This document shows positions 7,960-17,769 of a DNA stretch of 64,000 nt, piece after piece. Under the pieces are notes generated by a model that was not told where the DNA came from, searched no databases, and saw only the letters and a program-made list of their open reading frames with translations. The stretch comes from Mycobacterium paraense. GTDB lineage: Bacteria; Actinomycetota; Actinomycetes; Mycobacteriales; Mycobacteriaceae. Position 1 is the stretch's first letter, and each line of letters begins with the position of its first letter. Both the position numbers and the translations under genes were made by a program. The stretch is taken from NCBI RefSeq assembly GCF_002101815.1, contig NZ_LQPM01000030.1, forward strand, positions 124,001 through 188,000, given 5' to 3'.

Positions 7960-8468
7960 CGCCCGTGGTGCACGACCTCGGCGAACGGCCGTCGATCCGG
8001 CTTGCGTATCGGGGCGAGCGGACGGTCGGCGGGATAGCCGATGCCCAGCAGGAAGGCCACCTGGTGATCGTCGGGCACCCCGAGGATGGCGCGCGCCTTG
8101 TCCTGGTCCCCCACCGACGAGTGGCCGGTGCCGATGCCCAGGTCGGTGGCGGCGATCATCATCGCCATCGTGGCCTGGCCGACGTCGTAGTTGTCGGTGA
8201 CGAGCCGGCGCTCATCGGGCGGCACCGGCACGACGATCGCGATCGCGGCCGCGGCCGCGGCGATGTGACCGGCGCCCCGCCAGACCGTGGACAACTCTTG
8301 CAGCTGAGCCGGATCGGTGACGATCACGAAGTCCCACGGCTGCCGGTTTTTCGCCGACGGCGCCCGCCAGCCGGCCTCGGCGATGCGGTCCAGGTCGGCT
8401 TCGGGCACCGGTTCCGACTTGTACTGCCGCACATTGCGCCGCGCGCAGATCGCGTCCCAAGCTTCCAT
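7953..8468 (-). CDS. Nitroreductase family FMN protein
   Basis: This 171-residue nitroreductase-fold protein starts at ATG 8468. It has the FMN-binding motif ICARRNVRQYKSEPV at the N-terminus, then WRAPSAKNRQPWDFVIV and LGIGTGHSSVG, and a late LLGIGYPAD. Such enzymes use flavin and NAD(P)H to reduce quinones, nitro groups or similar substrates; the size (about 170-220 aa) is at the short end. Genomic context (methyltransferase downstream, recC divergent upstream) does not define the substrate. Confidence 0.85.
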   Translation of the reverse strand: MEAWDAICARRNVRQYKSEPVPEADLDRIAEAGWRAPSAKNRQPWDFVIVTDPAQLQELSTVWRGAGHIAAAAAAIAIVVPVPPDERRLVTDNYDVGQATMAMMIAATDLGIGTGHSSVGDQDKARAILGVPDDHQVAFLLGIGYPADRPLAPIRKPDRRPFAEVVHHGRW

Positions 8469-8572
8469 CGTCTTTCCTCTCAGTCCTTGCCCATGCTGCC
8501 ACCACCGTCGAACGGCATGTCGGCGCAGAATCATCCCCGGCCGTCGGTGCGGCGTTCTATGGTGGCAGCGCA

Positions 8573-11500
8573 ATGGCCCTCCATCTCCACCGTGCCGAAC
8601 GCACCGACTCACTCGCCGACGGTCTGGGCGCCCTGTTGGCCGACCCGCTCACCGATCCGTTCGCCCAGGAGCTGGTGCTGGTCCCGGCGCGCGGCGTGGA
8701 ACGCTGGCTCAGCCAGCGGCTGTCGCACGCGCTGGGGTGCAGGCCCGGCGCCGGCGACGGGGTGTGCGCGGGCGTGGCATTCCGCAGCCCGGCCTCGCTG
8801 ATCGCCGAGATCACCGGCACGGTCGACGACGATCCCTGGTCACCGGAGGCGATGACGTGGCCGCTGCTGGAGGCCATCGACTGCAGCCTGGACGAGCCGT
8901 GGTGCGCAACGCTCGCAACGCATTTGGGCCATTTCGACACGGGCGAGGAGGCGCAGCTGCGCCGGGCCCGGCGCTATGCGACCGCGCGCCGGCTGGCCGG
9001 CCTGTTCGCCTCCTACGCGCGCCAGCGTCCGCAACTGCTCAGCGGCTGGTTGGACGGCGACGCCGGCGACGTCGCCTCCGACCTGCGCTGGCAGCCGGAG
9101 CTGTGGCGGGCGTTGGTCGAGCGCGTCGACGCCGATCCCCCGCACGTCCGCCACCACAAGACGATCGTGCGGTTGCGGGAGGGGCCCAGCGACCTGCCGG
9201 CGCGGCTGTCGCTGTTCGGGCACACCCGGCTGGCCGCCACCGACGTGCAGCTGCTCGAAGCGCTGGCGACCCACCACGACCTGCACCTGTGGCTGCCCCA
9301 CCCCAGCGACGAGCTCTGGCGGGCGCTGGCCGGCGGCCACGGCGCCATCCCCCGCCGCGAGGACGTCAGCCACCGGGACGTCTCGCACCCGCTGCTGGCG
9401 ACGCTCGGCAGGGACCTCCGCGAGTTGCAACGCAGCCTGCCCGCGGATCCGCGAACCGACGAATACCTCCCCGGCCGGACACGCCCCGGCACGCTGCTCG
9501 GCTGGCTGCAGTCCGACATCGCCGCGAATGCCGTTCGGCCACAAGGCCGCAAGCTCGCCGCCGATGACCGCTCCGTCCAGATACACAGCTGCCACGGCCC
9601 GGCCCGGCAGGTCGACGTGCTGCGCGAGGTGCTGCTCGGCCTCCTGCAGGACGACCCGACGCTGGAGCCGCGCGACATCCTGGTCATGTGTCCGGACATC
9701 GAGACGTACGCGCCGCTGATCGTCGCCGACTTCGGGCTCGGCGACGTGGTGCACGGCGCGCATCCGGCCCACCGGTTGCGGGTGCGGCTCGCGGACCGGT
9801 CGCCCACCCAGACCAATCCGCTGCTCGGCCTGGCCGCGCAGTTGCTGGGGCTGGCCGGCGGCAGGGTCACCGCCAGCGAGGTGCTCAACTTCGCCGAGGC
9901 CGCGCCGGTGCGCGCCCGCTTCGGCTTCACCGATGACGACCTGGAGGCGATCACCCGCTGGGTCCGGCAGGCGAACATCCGGTGGGGCTTCGACCAGGAG
10001 CATCGGCGGCCGTACCACGTCGACTTCGTGCACAACACTTGGCGTTTCGGCATCGACCGCGTGCTGGCCGGGGTCGCGATGTCCGACGATTCGCACGCCT
10101 GGATCGATTCCACCCTGCCCCTCGACGATGTCAGCAGCAACCGCGTCCAATTGGCCGGCCAGTTCGCCGAATTCGTCGACCGGCTGCAGCGCGCGGTCGA
10201 CTCGCTCAGCGGGGCGCGGCCGCTGCGGGAGTGGCTGGCGGCCCTGACCGACGGCATCGCGGTGCTGGCGCACATCGACGATGCGGACCTGTGGCAAACC
10301 AGCCAGCTGCACCGCGAATTCGCGCGGGTGTTGTCCGATGCCGGCCCGCGCGCAGGCACCACGCTGCAGCTGCCCGACATCCGGGCGCTGCTCGACCGGC
10401 ACCTCGCCGGGCGCCCGACGCGGGCCAACTTCCGCACCGGCACCCTGACCGTGTGCACCATGGTGCCGATGCGCTCGGTGCCGCACCGGGTGGTCTGCCT
10501 CGTCGGGCTGGACGACGGCGTGTTTCCGCGCCTTGGTGTCGTGGACGGTGACGACGTGCTGGCCCGCGACCCGATGACCGGTGAACGCGACATCCGTTCC
10601 GAGGACCGGCAATTGCTGCTGGACGCCATCGGCGCGGCCACCGAACACCTGGTGATCACCTACACCGGCGCCAACGAATATTCCGGCCAGCCGCGCCCGC
10701 CCGCGGTGCCCCTGGCCGAGCTGCTGGACACCCTCGACATGACCGTGCCCAGCGAAAAGCCGGACGAGATCCGCGGGCGCGTCGTCGTCCAGCATCCGTT
10801 GCAGCCGTTCGACATTCGCAACGTGATCCCGGGCAGGCTGGTGCCGGGCGTTCCGTTCACGTTCGACCCGACGGTGCTGCGCGCCGCGCGGGCCGCGGCG
10901 GGTGAACGCGGCGAGGCGCCGCCGTTCATTTCCGGACCGCTGCCGCCGCCGCGCCCCGACGACGTGATCCTCGCCGACCTCGTCGGCTTCTTCAAGGACC
11001 CGGTGAAGGGCTTCTTCCGCGCGCTGGACTTCACGCTGCCCCGCGACGTCGACGGCGTGCAGGACGCGATGCCGGTCGACATCAACAGCCTCGAGGAGTG
11101 GACGGTCGGCGACCGCATGCTCGGCGACATCCTGCTCGGGATGACACCGGACGACGCGCGTCAGGCCGAGTGGCGCCGGGGCACGCTGCCGCCGGGCCAA
11201 TTGGGTTGGCGCAAGGCGGCCGAGGTTCGCGATCAGGCCGCGCTGCTGGCCGCGGCCACCCAGCAGCATCGGCGGGCGGACGCCCGGGCGTATGACGTCG
11301 ACATCGACCTCGGCTCCGGCCGGCGGCTCACGGGCACGGTGTCGCCGGTGTATGGCGAGCGGCTGGTGTCGGTCACCTATTCCAAGCTCGACGGCAAGCA
11401 CCTGCTCGAGTCGTGGATCCCGTTGCTGGCGTTGATCGTCCACGACCCTTCCCGCGACTGGTCGACGGTGTGCATCGGGCGTCGCAAGCGGGGCACGGGC

Positions 11501-11854
11501 CCGCGGGTGGAAGGGCTGGGGCGCCCCCACGACGACGCCGTCGCGATACTGCGCGATCTGGTGGCGATCTACGACGCGGGGCGCCGGGAGCCGATTCCGT
11601 TGCCCATCAAGACGTCCTACGCCTGGGCGGCCGCGCGGCACTGCGGCGACGACCCCGAACGCGAGGCGGAATATCGCTGGAAATACGAGGACGAGGAGCC
11701 GGCGCACGTGCGGGCCTGGGGCAGGAAGGCGCGGCTGGCCGACCTCATGCAGCCGCTGCGGCCGGGCGAGGAATGCGACGGCGAGGACAACCGGCTCGGC
11801 GCCTACGCCGCCCGGCTGTGGCTGCCGATGCTGCGCGCGGAGCGGAAGCCATGA
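8573..11854 (+). CDS. recC: Exodeoxyribonuclease V subunit RecC
   Basis: This 1093-residue protein begins MALHLHRAERTDSLADGLGA and carries the family segments LVPARGVERWLSQRLSHALG and QIHSCHGPARQVDVLREVLL, the inactive helicase-like module. A C-terminal inactivated nuclease-like domain contains SYAWAAARHCG. RecC holds RecBCD together and splits the duplex. In mycobacteria RecBCD serves single-strand annealing rather than the main RecA-dependent pathway (established for M. smegmatis). Its stop overlaps the recB ATG by 4 bases. Length is close to Rv0631c. Confidence 0.93.
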   Translation: MALHLHRAERTDSLADGLGALLADPLTDPFAQELVLVPARGVERWLSQRLSHALGCRPGAGDGVCAGVAFRSPASLIAEITGTVDDDPWSPEAMTWPLLEAIDCSLDEPWCATLATHLGHFDTGEEAQLRRARRYATARRLAGLFASYARQRPQLLSGWLDGDAGDVASDLRWQPELWRALVERVDADPPHVRHHKTIVRLREGPSDLPARLSLFGHTRLAATDVQLLEALATHHDLHLWLPHPSDELWRALAGGHGAIPRREDVSHRDVSHPLLATLGRDLRELQRSLPADPRTDEYLPGRTRPGTLLGWLQSDIAANAVRPQGRKLAADDRSVQIHSCHGPARQVDVLREVLLGLLQDDPTLEPRDILVMCPDIETYAPLIVADFGLGDVVHGAHPAHRLRVRLADRSPTQTNPLLGLAAQLLGLAGGRVTASEVLNFAEAAPVRARFGFTDDDLEAITRWVRQANIRWGFDQEHRRPYHVDFVHNTWRFGIDRVLAGVAMSDDSHAWIDSTLPLDDVSSNRVQLAGQFAEFVDRLQRAVDSLSGARPLREWLAALTDGIAVLAHIDDADLWQTSQLHREFARVLSDAGPRAGTTLQLPDIRALLDRHLAGRPTRANFRTGTLTVCTMVPMRSVPHRVVCLVGLDDGVFPRLGVVDGDDVLARDPMTGERDIRSEDRQLLLDAIGAATEHLVITYTGANEYSGQPRPPAVPLAELLDTLDMTVPSEKPDEIRGRVVVQHPLQPFDIRNVIPGRLVPGVPFTFDPTVLRAARAAAGERGEAPPFISGPLPPPRPDDVILADLVGFFKDPVKGFFRALDFTLPRDVDGVQDAMPVDINSLEEWTVGDRMLGDILLGMTPDDARQAEWRRGTLPPGQLGWRKAAEVRDQAALLAAATQQHRRADARAYDVDIDLGSGRRLTGTVSPVYGERLVSVTYSKLDGKHLLESWIPLLALIVHDPSRDWSTVCIGRRKRGTGPRVEGLGRPHDDAVAILRDLVAIYDAGRREPIPLPIKTSYAWAAARHCGDDPEREAEYRWKYEDEEPAHVRAWGRKARLADLMQPLRPGEECDGEDNRLGAYAARLWLPMLRAERKP

Positions 11855-14800
11855 TGAGCCGGGCGGCGGAGCGTTTCGACCTGCTGGGTCCCCTGCCGGC
11901 CCGGCGGTCCACCACCGTGCTGGAGGCCAGCGCCGGCACGGGCAAGACGTTCGCGCTGGCCGGCCTGGTGACCCGCTACCTGGCCGAGGGCGAGGCGACG
12001 CTGGACCAGATGTTGCTCATCACCTTCGGCCGGGCCGCCAGCCAGGAGCTGCGCGAGCGGGTCCGCTGCCAAATCGTCGAAGCCGTGCAGTCTTTCGATG
12101 ACCCGTCGATCGTCGGCGACAACGAGTTGGTGGCCTACCTGCTGGACGCCGGCGAACAGCAGCGCGCCCTGCGCAGGCAGCGGCTCCGCGATGCGCTGGC
12201 AGGCTTCGACGCGGCGACGATCGCCACCACCCACCAGTTCTGCCAACTGGTGTTGCGTTCGCTCGGCGTGGCCGGCGACACGGCGGGCAGTGTCACGCTG
12301 CTGGAGAGCCTCGACGAGCTGATCGTCGAGATCGTCGACGATCTGTACCTCGCCCACTTCGGCCAGGAGCGCGACGACCCGCTGTTGCAGTACCGGGACG
12401 CGCTGCGGCTGGCGCGCGAGGTGGCCAACAACCCGGCCACGCAGCTGCGCCCCCGCGACCCCGAACCCGGCTCGCGGGCCGCCGTCTGCGTCGGCTTCGC
12501 GGAAGAGGTTCTCGCCGAGCTGAATACCCGCAAGCACCGGCTGGGCGTCCTGGGCTACGACGACCTGCTGAGCCGACTCGCCGACGCGCTGGCCACCGAC
12601 GAATCCCCCGCCCGGGTCCGCATGCACCAACGCTGGCCGATCGTGATGGTCGACGAGTTCCAGGACACCGATCCCGTGCAGTGGAAAGTCATCGACCGCG
12701 CATTCAGCGGGCGCTCCACCGTCGTTCTGATCGGCGATCCGAAGCAGGCGATCTACGCGTTCCGCGGCGGCGACATCGTGACGTACCTGCAGGCGGCCGA
12801 GGCGGCGGGCGAGAAGAAGACGTTGGGCATGAACTGGCGCAGCGATTCCGCGCTCGTCGAGCGGCTGCAGGTGGTGCTGCGCGGTGCGCAACTCGGTGAC
12901 CCCACGATCGTGGTCAACGACGTCGACGCTTACCACCGGGGCCACCGGCTGGCCGGGGCGCCGCGAAACGATCCCTTCCGGTTGCGCGTGGTGCCGCGAA
13001 AGGCCTTGGGGCGCAAGGGCCTGGCGAACATGCCGATCGACGAGTTGCGCGAGCACATCGGCGCCGACCTCGCCGCCGACATCCGCGCGCTGCTGGCCGG
13101 CGGCGCGACGTTCGCCGGCGAGCCGCTGCGCGCCCGCGACATCGCCGTCATCGTGGAGAGGCATGAGGACGCCGCGGCGTGCTTCAGGGCGCTCTGCGAT
13201 GCCGGCGTCCCGGCGGTGTACACCGGCAACACCGACGTGTTCGCGTCGGCGGCCGCCGCGGATTGGCTCTGCCTGCTGGAGGCGTTCGACCAGCCGCACC
13301 GTCCGGGCATGGTGCGCGCCGCGGCCGCGACGATGTTCTTCGGCGAGACCGCGGCGTCGCTGGCCGCCGGCGGCGACGCGCTGACCGATCGGGTCGCGGA
13401 AACGTTGCGGGAGTGGGCGGGCCACGCACGGGAACGGGGCGTCGCCGCCATCTTCGAGGCCGCCCAATTGCGGGGCATGGGTGACCGCCTGCTCTCCACC
13501 CAGGGCGGCGAGCGGCACATGACCGACCTGGCGCACGTCACGCAGCTGCTGCAGGAAGTCGCGCACCGCGACCGCTACAGCTTGCCGGCACTTCGCGACT
13601 GGCTGCGCAAGCAACGCGACGAGCGTGGCGGCGCACCCGAACGCAACCGGCGACTGGACAGCGACGCGGCCGCCGTGCAGATCATGACGGTCTACGTCAG
13701 CAAGGGCCTGCAGTACCCGATCGTGTACCTGCCGTTCGCATTCAACCGCAGTGTCGCCAAGCGCGACATCGTGCTGTTCCATGACGGCCAGGTGCGGTGC
13801 CTGCATGTCGGCGGCAAGGACAGCCCCGACTTCCCCAGGGTGGAAGCGCTGGGCCGCAAGGAGGATGCCGGCGACGCCAGCCGGTTGACGTACGTCGCGC
13901 TGACGAGGGCGCAGACGCAGGTGGTGGCGTGGTGGTCGCCGGCCTACTACGAACCCAATGGCGGCCTGTCCCGCCTGCTGCGCGGCCGGCGGCCCGGCGA
14001 GTCCGCGGTGCCCGACGAATGCGAACCGGCGAAGATCTCCGACGAGGACGCGATGGCCCGGTTCCGCGAGTGGGAGGCCTTGGGCGGTCCGGTGATCGAG
14101 GAGTCGGTGGTGGTGGCGGGCCCGGCGCTGATGCCCGCACCTGTGCCGTCGGACATCGACAGCCGCCACTTTCACCGCGACATCGACACCGGATGGCGGC
14201 GCACCTCCTACTCCGGCCTCATCCGGGCGGCGGAGACCTCCGACGCCACCGGGGTGAGCAGCGAGCCAGAAGTCACCGAGCTGGACGACGAGGCCGGCGA
14301 TATCGCGTTGAGCCAGGCGGCATCCGGGCCGGACGTGCCGTCCCCGATGGCGGATCTGCCGGTGGGCGCGAAGTTCGGCTCGCTAGTGCACGCCGTGCTG
14401 GAGACCGCCGACCCGTTGGCGTCCGACCTGGCCGCCGAGCTTGCGGCGAACATTCGGCGGCACTCGGTGTGGTGGCCGGTCGCCGTGGCGCCGGAGCTGC
14501 TGGCCGACGCGATGGTGCCGATGCACGACACCCCGCTGGGTCCGTTGGCCGGCGGCCTGACGCTGCGGCAGATCGGGCTGCCGGATCGGCTGCGGGAGCT
14601 CGACTTCGAGTTTCCGCTGGCCGGCGGCGACCTTCGCTCGGCCGCGCCCGAGCTCCGCCTGGCGGACGTGGGGGCGCTGCTGCGCGAGCATCTTCCCGCC
14701 GATGACGCGCTGGCGTCGTACGCCGATCGGCTGGCGGGCCGCGCGCTCGGCGGGCAGCCGTTGCGCGGATACCTCACCGGATCGGTCGATGCCGTCCTGC

Positions 14801-15174
14801 GCATCCCCGACGGCGCGGGCCATCGCTATCTGGTGGTGGACTACAAGACCAACTGGCTCGGCGATCCCGAGCGGCCCCTGACGTCCGCCGACTACGACCG
14901 GGCGCGGCTGGTCGAGGCGATGCTGCATTCCGACTATCCCCTGCAGGCGCTGCTGTACAGCGTTGTGCTGCATCGGTTCTTGCGGTGGCGGGTCCACGGC
15001 TACCAGCCCGGCCGGCATCTCGGCGGCGTCCTCTACCTGTTTGTGCGCGGGATGTGCGGCGCCGGCACGCCGGTGATCGACGGGCACCCGTCGGGGGTGT
15101 TCAGCTGGCGCCCGCCCCCGTCGCTGGTAGCGGCGTTGTCGGACCTGCTCGAGGACGGGAGGGCCGCCGCGTGA
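11851..15174 (+). CDS. recB: Exodeoxyribonuclease V subunit RecB
   Basis: This 1107-residue UvrD-type helicase-nuclease has Walker A EASAGTGKTFALA at residues 25-37, the Q-region LITFGRAASQELRERV, motif II VDEFQDTDPVQW, motif III GDPKQAIYAFRGGD, and a C-terminal nuclease domain with LVVDYKTNW (catalytic Asp and Lys). It is the 3'-5' motor and the nuclease of RecBCD. Start ATG 11851 lies in an ATGA overlap with recC; its stop overlaps the recD GTG. Tight coupling suggests stoichiometric synthesis. Confidence 0.94.
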   Translation: MMSRAAERFDLLGPLPARRSTTVLEASAGTGKTFALAGLVTRYLAEGEATLDQMLLITFGRAASQELRERVRCQIVEAVQSFDDPSIVGDNELVAYLLDAGEQQRALRRQRLRDALAGFDAATIATTHQFCQLVLRSLGVAGDTAGSVTLLESLDELIVEIVDDLYLAHFGQERDDPLLQYRDALRLAREVANNPATQLRPRDPEPGSRAAVCVGFAEEVLAELNTRKHRLGVLGYDDLLSRLADALATDESPARVRMHQRWPIVMVDEFQDTDPVQWKVIDRAFSGRSTVVLIGDPKQAIYAFRGGDIVTYLQAAEAAGEKKTLGMNWRSDSALVERLQVVLRGAQLGDPTIVVNDVDAYHRGHRLAGAPRNDPFRLRVVPRKALGRKGLANMPIDELREHIGADLAADIRALLAGGATFAGEPLRARDIAVIVERHEDAAACFRALCDAGVPAVYTGNTDVFASAAAADWLCLLEAFDQPHRPGMVRAAAATMFFGETAASLAAGGDALTDRVAETLREWAGHARERGVAAIFEAAQLRGMGDRLLSTQGGERHMTDLAHVTQLLQEVAHRDRYSLPALRDWLRKQRDERGGAPERNRRLDSDAAAVQIMTVYVSKGLQYPIVYLPFAFNRSVAKRDIVLFHDGQVRCLHVGGKDSPDFPRVEALGRKEDAGDASRLTYVALTRAQTQVVAWWSPAYYEPNGGLSRLLRGRRPGESAVPDECEPAKISDEDAMARFREWEALGGPVIEESVVVAGPALMPAPVPSDIDSRHFHRDIDTGWRRTSYSGLIRAAETSDATGVSSEPEVTELDDEAGDIALSQAASGPDVPSPMADLPVGAKFGSLVHAVLETADPLASDLAAELAANIRRHSVWWPVAVAPELLADAMVPMHDTPLGPLAGGLTLRQIGLPDRLRELDFEFPLAGGDLRSAAPELRLADVGALLREHLPADDALASYADRLAGRALGGQPLRGYLTGSVDAVLRIPDGAGHRYLVVDYKTNWLGDPERPLTSADYDRARLVEAMLHSDYPLQALLYSVVLHRFLRWRVHGYQPGRHLGGVLYLFVRGMCGAGTPVIDGHPSGVFSWRPPPSLVAALSDLLEDGRAAA

Positions 15175-16892
15175 CGGTCGAGGCGATCGGCGCCGCGGGA
15201 ATGCTGCGGCCATTCAGCGATGCCGGCGTCTTCGAGGCCGCGGATGTCCATGTGGCGCAACGGCTTACGGTTCTCGCCGGCGAGCCGGATGAGCGGGTGG
15301 CGCTGGCGATCGCCCTGGCGGTGCGGGCGCTGCGCGGGGGTTCGGTGTGCGTCGACCTGCGGGCGGTGGCGGCGCAGATCGGCATCGCCGACCTGCCGTG
15401 GCCCCGGGCAGACGAATGGATGGCCGCGGTGCGGGCGAGCCGGTTGCTCGGTTCACCGCCGGTGCTGCGGCTGTTCGGCGAGCTGCTGTACCTGGACCGG
15501 TACTGGCTCGAGGAAGAACAGGTGTGCGCGGACCTGCTCGCGCTGTCCGTGCGTGGGGCAACCGGTCGAACGCCGCCGCTGGAGCGACTTTTCCCGCCCG
15601 GCTATGACGAACAGCGGGCGGCCGCCGAAATCGCGCTGTCGCAAGCGGTTACGGTGCTCACCGGTGGGCCCGGCACCGGAAAGACGACCACGGTGGCGCG
15701 GCTGCTGGGCGTGCTGGTCGAGCGGGCGGAGCTGACCGGCGCACCGCGGCCGCGGATCGCCCTGGCCGCGCCGACCGGCAAGGCGGCGGCGCGGCTGGCC
15801 GAGGCCGTGGCCGCCGAGGTCGAGAACCTGGACGCGGTGGACCGGGCGCGGCTGGCCGGCCTGCAGGCGACGACGCTGCACCGGCTGCTGGGCTCCAGGC
15901 CGGATACCTCGGTGCGGTTTCGGCACCATCGCGGCAACCGGCTGCCGCACGACGTCATCGTCGTCGACGAGACATCGATGGTGTCGTTGACGATGATGGC
16001 CCGGCTGCTGGAAGCGGTGCGACCGGACACCCGGCTGATCCTGGTGGGCGATCCCGACCAGCTGGCCTCGGTGGAAGCCGGCGCCGTGTTGGCGGACCTG
16101 GTGGAGGGGCTGACCGCTCGCCACGACGTGCGGGTGGCCGCCCTGCGCACGCCGCATCGGTTCGGCGAATCGATTGGCGCACTGGCCGAAGCGATCCGGA
16201 TCGGCGACGCCGACCGCGTGGTGGCCTTGCTGCGTGCCGGCGGCGAGCATGTCGAGTGGGTGGACTCCGACGGACCCACCGACCGGCTGCGTGGGGTGTT
16301 GACCGGGCACGCGTTGCGGGTGCGGGAGGCCGCGGTGCTCGGCGCCGCCGAGGCGGCCTTGGCGACACTCGACGAGCACCGCCTGCTGTGCGCGCACCGG
16401 CGCGGACCGTACGGGGTGTCGCAGTGGAACCGGCAGGTGGAACGCTGGCTGTCCGAGGAGACGGGGCAGCCGGTGTTCTCGGATTGGTACGTCGGTCGGC
16501 CACTGTTGGTGACCGCCAACGACTATGGGCTCAAGGTCTATAACGGCGACACCGGGGTGGCCGTCGCGGGCGACGACGGCTTGCGGGCGGTCATCGCCGC
16601 CGCGACCGGGACGTTGAGCTTCGCGACGAGCCGGCTCAGCGACATCGAGACGATGCACGCGATGACGATCCACAAGAGCCAGGGCAGCCAGGCCGCCGAG
16701 GTGACCGTGCTCATGCCGCCGGAGGATTCGCGTCTGCTGACCCGCGAGCTGTTCTACACCGCGGTGACCCGGGCCAAGGCGAAGGTGCGGGTGGTCGGCG
16801 CGGAGGCGTCCGTGCGCGCCGCGATCGAGCGGCGCGCGGTGCGCGCGAGCGGCCTGGCGCAGCGGTTGCAGACTGCGGCGCCTGTCGCATGA
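15171..16892 (+). CDS. recD: Exodeoxyribonuclease V subunit RecD
   Basis: This 573-residue SF1B helicase starts at GTG 15171 within a GTGA overlap with recB. An N-terminal domain (about 1-150) precedes Walker A GGPGTGKT (165-172). Then come LAAPTGKAAARLAEAV (motif Ia), VIVVDETSMVS (motif II), LVGDPDQLASVEAGAVL (motif III), and the C-terminal 2B/SH3-like region with TIHKSQGSQ and LFYTAVTRAK (motif VI). It is the 5'-3' motor of RecBCD. Length is close to Rv0629c. Confidence 0.94.
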   Translation: MTVEAIGAAGMLRPFSDAGVFEAADVHVAQRLTVLAGEPDERVALAIALAVRALRGGSVCVDLRAVAAQIGIADLPWPRADEWMAAVRASRLLGSPPVLRLFGELLYLDRYWLEEEQVCADLLALSVRGATGRTPPLERLFPPGYDEQRAAAEIALSQAVTVLTGGPGTGKTTTVARLLGVLVERAELTGAPRPRIALAAPTGKAAARLAEAVAAEVENLDAVDRARLAGLQATTLHRLLGSRPDTSVRFRHHRGNRLPHDVIVVDETSMVSLTMMARLLEAVRPDTRLILVGDPDQLASVEAGAVLADLVEGLTARHDVRVAALRTPHRFGESIGALAEAIRIGDADRVVALLRAGGEHVEWVDSDGPTDRLRGVLTGHALRVREAAVLGAAEAALATLDEHRLLCAHRRGPYGVSQWNRQVERWLSEETGQPVFSDWYVGRPLLVTANDYGLKVYNGDTGVAVAGDDGLRAVIAAATGTLSFATSRLSDIETMHAMTIHKSQGSQAAEVTVLMPPEDSRLLTRELFYTAVTRAKAKVRVVGAEASVRAAIERRAVRASGLAQRLQTAAPVA

Positions 16893-16911
16893 GCGGCCCG
16901 ACGTGCGGCTG

Positions 16912-17313
16912 TCAACTCCGCGTGGGGACGAGCACCGCGACGTCGCTGTGCAGGTGCGCCAGGCCACTGTCGAGCGTCGCCAACTGACCGCTGTTGCCGC
17001 GTGCCAGCTGGGCGAGGTACGCATCGGTCACCTGTCGGTGACCGACCACGCCATTAGGCTGCACACCTGCGAAAGAGACATTATCGGGCCAGAACTCATG
17101 GCCTTTGGCATTTTCGACGGCGGTGACGACATCTCGCGCGGTCGCCGCAGTTTGCCCCATTCGCACCAGGAAGCGGACAAGACTTCCCTGCGTGATCGGA
17201 CACGTCGCGAACCTTGTGTCGGCCACCGCCAGCCAATCCGCTGCGGCGTCATGATGCACATGCTCGGCGACGACCAACGCGATGAGCACGTTCGCGTCGA
17301 GTAGCGCCGTCAC
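16912..17313 (-). CDS. vapC: VapC family PIN-domain toxin
   Basis: This 133-residue PIN-domain ribonuclease begins MTALLDANVLIALV, giving the first catalytic Asp. VTDAYLAQLAR and LATLDSGLAHLH supply the later acidic residues. At the second acidic position, where many VapCs have ITE, this protein has CPITQGSLVR, so catalytic completeness should be tested. GTG start at 17313 overlaps the vapB stop by 4 bases, the standard antitoxin-first coupling. The position between recD and the TVP38 gene matches vapC5 of M. tuberculosis, though orthology is not certain. The expected role is cleavage of tRNA or rRNA when released from VapB. Confidence 0.88.
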   Translation of the reverse strand: MTALLDANVLIALVVAEHVHHDAAADWLAVADTRFATCPITQGSLVRFLVRMGQTAATARDVVTAVENAKGHEFWPDNVSFAGVQPNGVVGHRQVTDAYLAQLARGNSGQLATLDSGLAHLHSDVAVLVPTRS

Positions 17314-17537
17314 TCTTCATCCTCCAGCGATCGGACGTCCTCCGACGTCACGACCGTCCCAACACGAACCAGCGGCAACCCTGTCCTGCGGTCTTTGGAG
17401 ACCGCGGCGGCGCTACCGGCGCCCAGGCCACGACGCATGAGATCGGCAACCGTCTCGCTCAGTGTTCGGTGGGTGTCCCGTGCGATCGCGGAGGCCTGTT
17501 TATGCAGGTCGTCCGGGAGATCGATGGTCGTGCGCAC
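17310..17537 (-). CDS. vapB: VapB family ribbon-helix-helix antitoxin
   Basis: A 75-residue protein starts at GTG 17537 as (M)RTTIDLPDDLHKQASAIAR, the typical RHH antitoxin opening, with TLSETVADLMRRGL completing the DNA-binding fold. The acidic tail TSEDVRSLEDEE would neutralise VapC. An ATG at 17552 would add MLGWA, but the family starts at the RTT strand. A 12-base perfect palindrome lies 20 bases upstream of the start and is the likely autoregulatory operator. Confidence 0.88.
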   Translation of the reverse strand: MRTTIDLPDDLHKQASAIARDTHRTLSETVADLMRRGLGAGSAAAVSKDRRTGLPLVRVGTVVTSEDVRSLEDEE

Positions 17538-17556
17538 GGCCCATCCTAACATCAGC

Positions 17557-17568
17557 GCATCATGATGC
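17557..17568. promoter_or_regulatory. Palindromic operator of vapBC
   Basis: GCATCATGATGC is a perfect 12-base palindrome centred about 25 bases upstream of the vapB GTG. Ribbon-helix-helix VapB proteins bind such palindromes and repress their own operon, with VapC as corepressor. Assignment rests on symmetry and position. Confidence 0.5.
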
Positions 17569-17769
17569 TCTGATGCACCAGTTGGCCATGGCGAGGCGTC
17601 AAGCCGACTCGGCCTGGCTGGTCCGTAGTGGCCGCACGCCGCCCATATCGCCCACTTCCTTTTGACGCGATCTACGACGTCGCATCGATTGAGCCGAGTG
17701 TGCTCCGAGGGTCCGACAAGACGGGCACCGCAAGGTGGCCGCGACGGGTGCGCAAGAATCGCGGTCACC

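Noticed and set aside
8840..11707. A 955-codon open frame antisense to recC
   Set aside because: Third-position GC bias in a high-GC gene leaves antisense frames open. The product is Arg/Gly/Gln-rich with no family motif, while RecC is complete on the other strand.
16912..17537. Mobile element or degraded insertion at the VapBC locus
   Set aside because: Both genes are intact, coupled and in the position known for vapBC next to recD. No terminal repeats or transposase seen.
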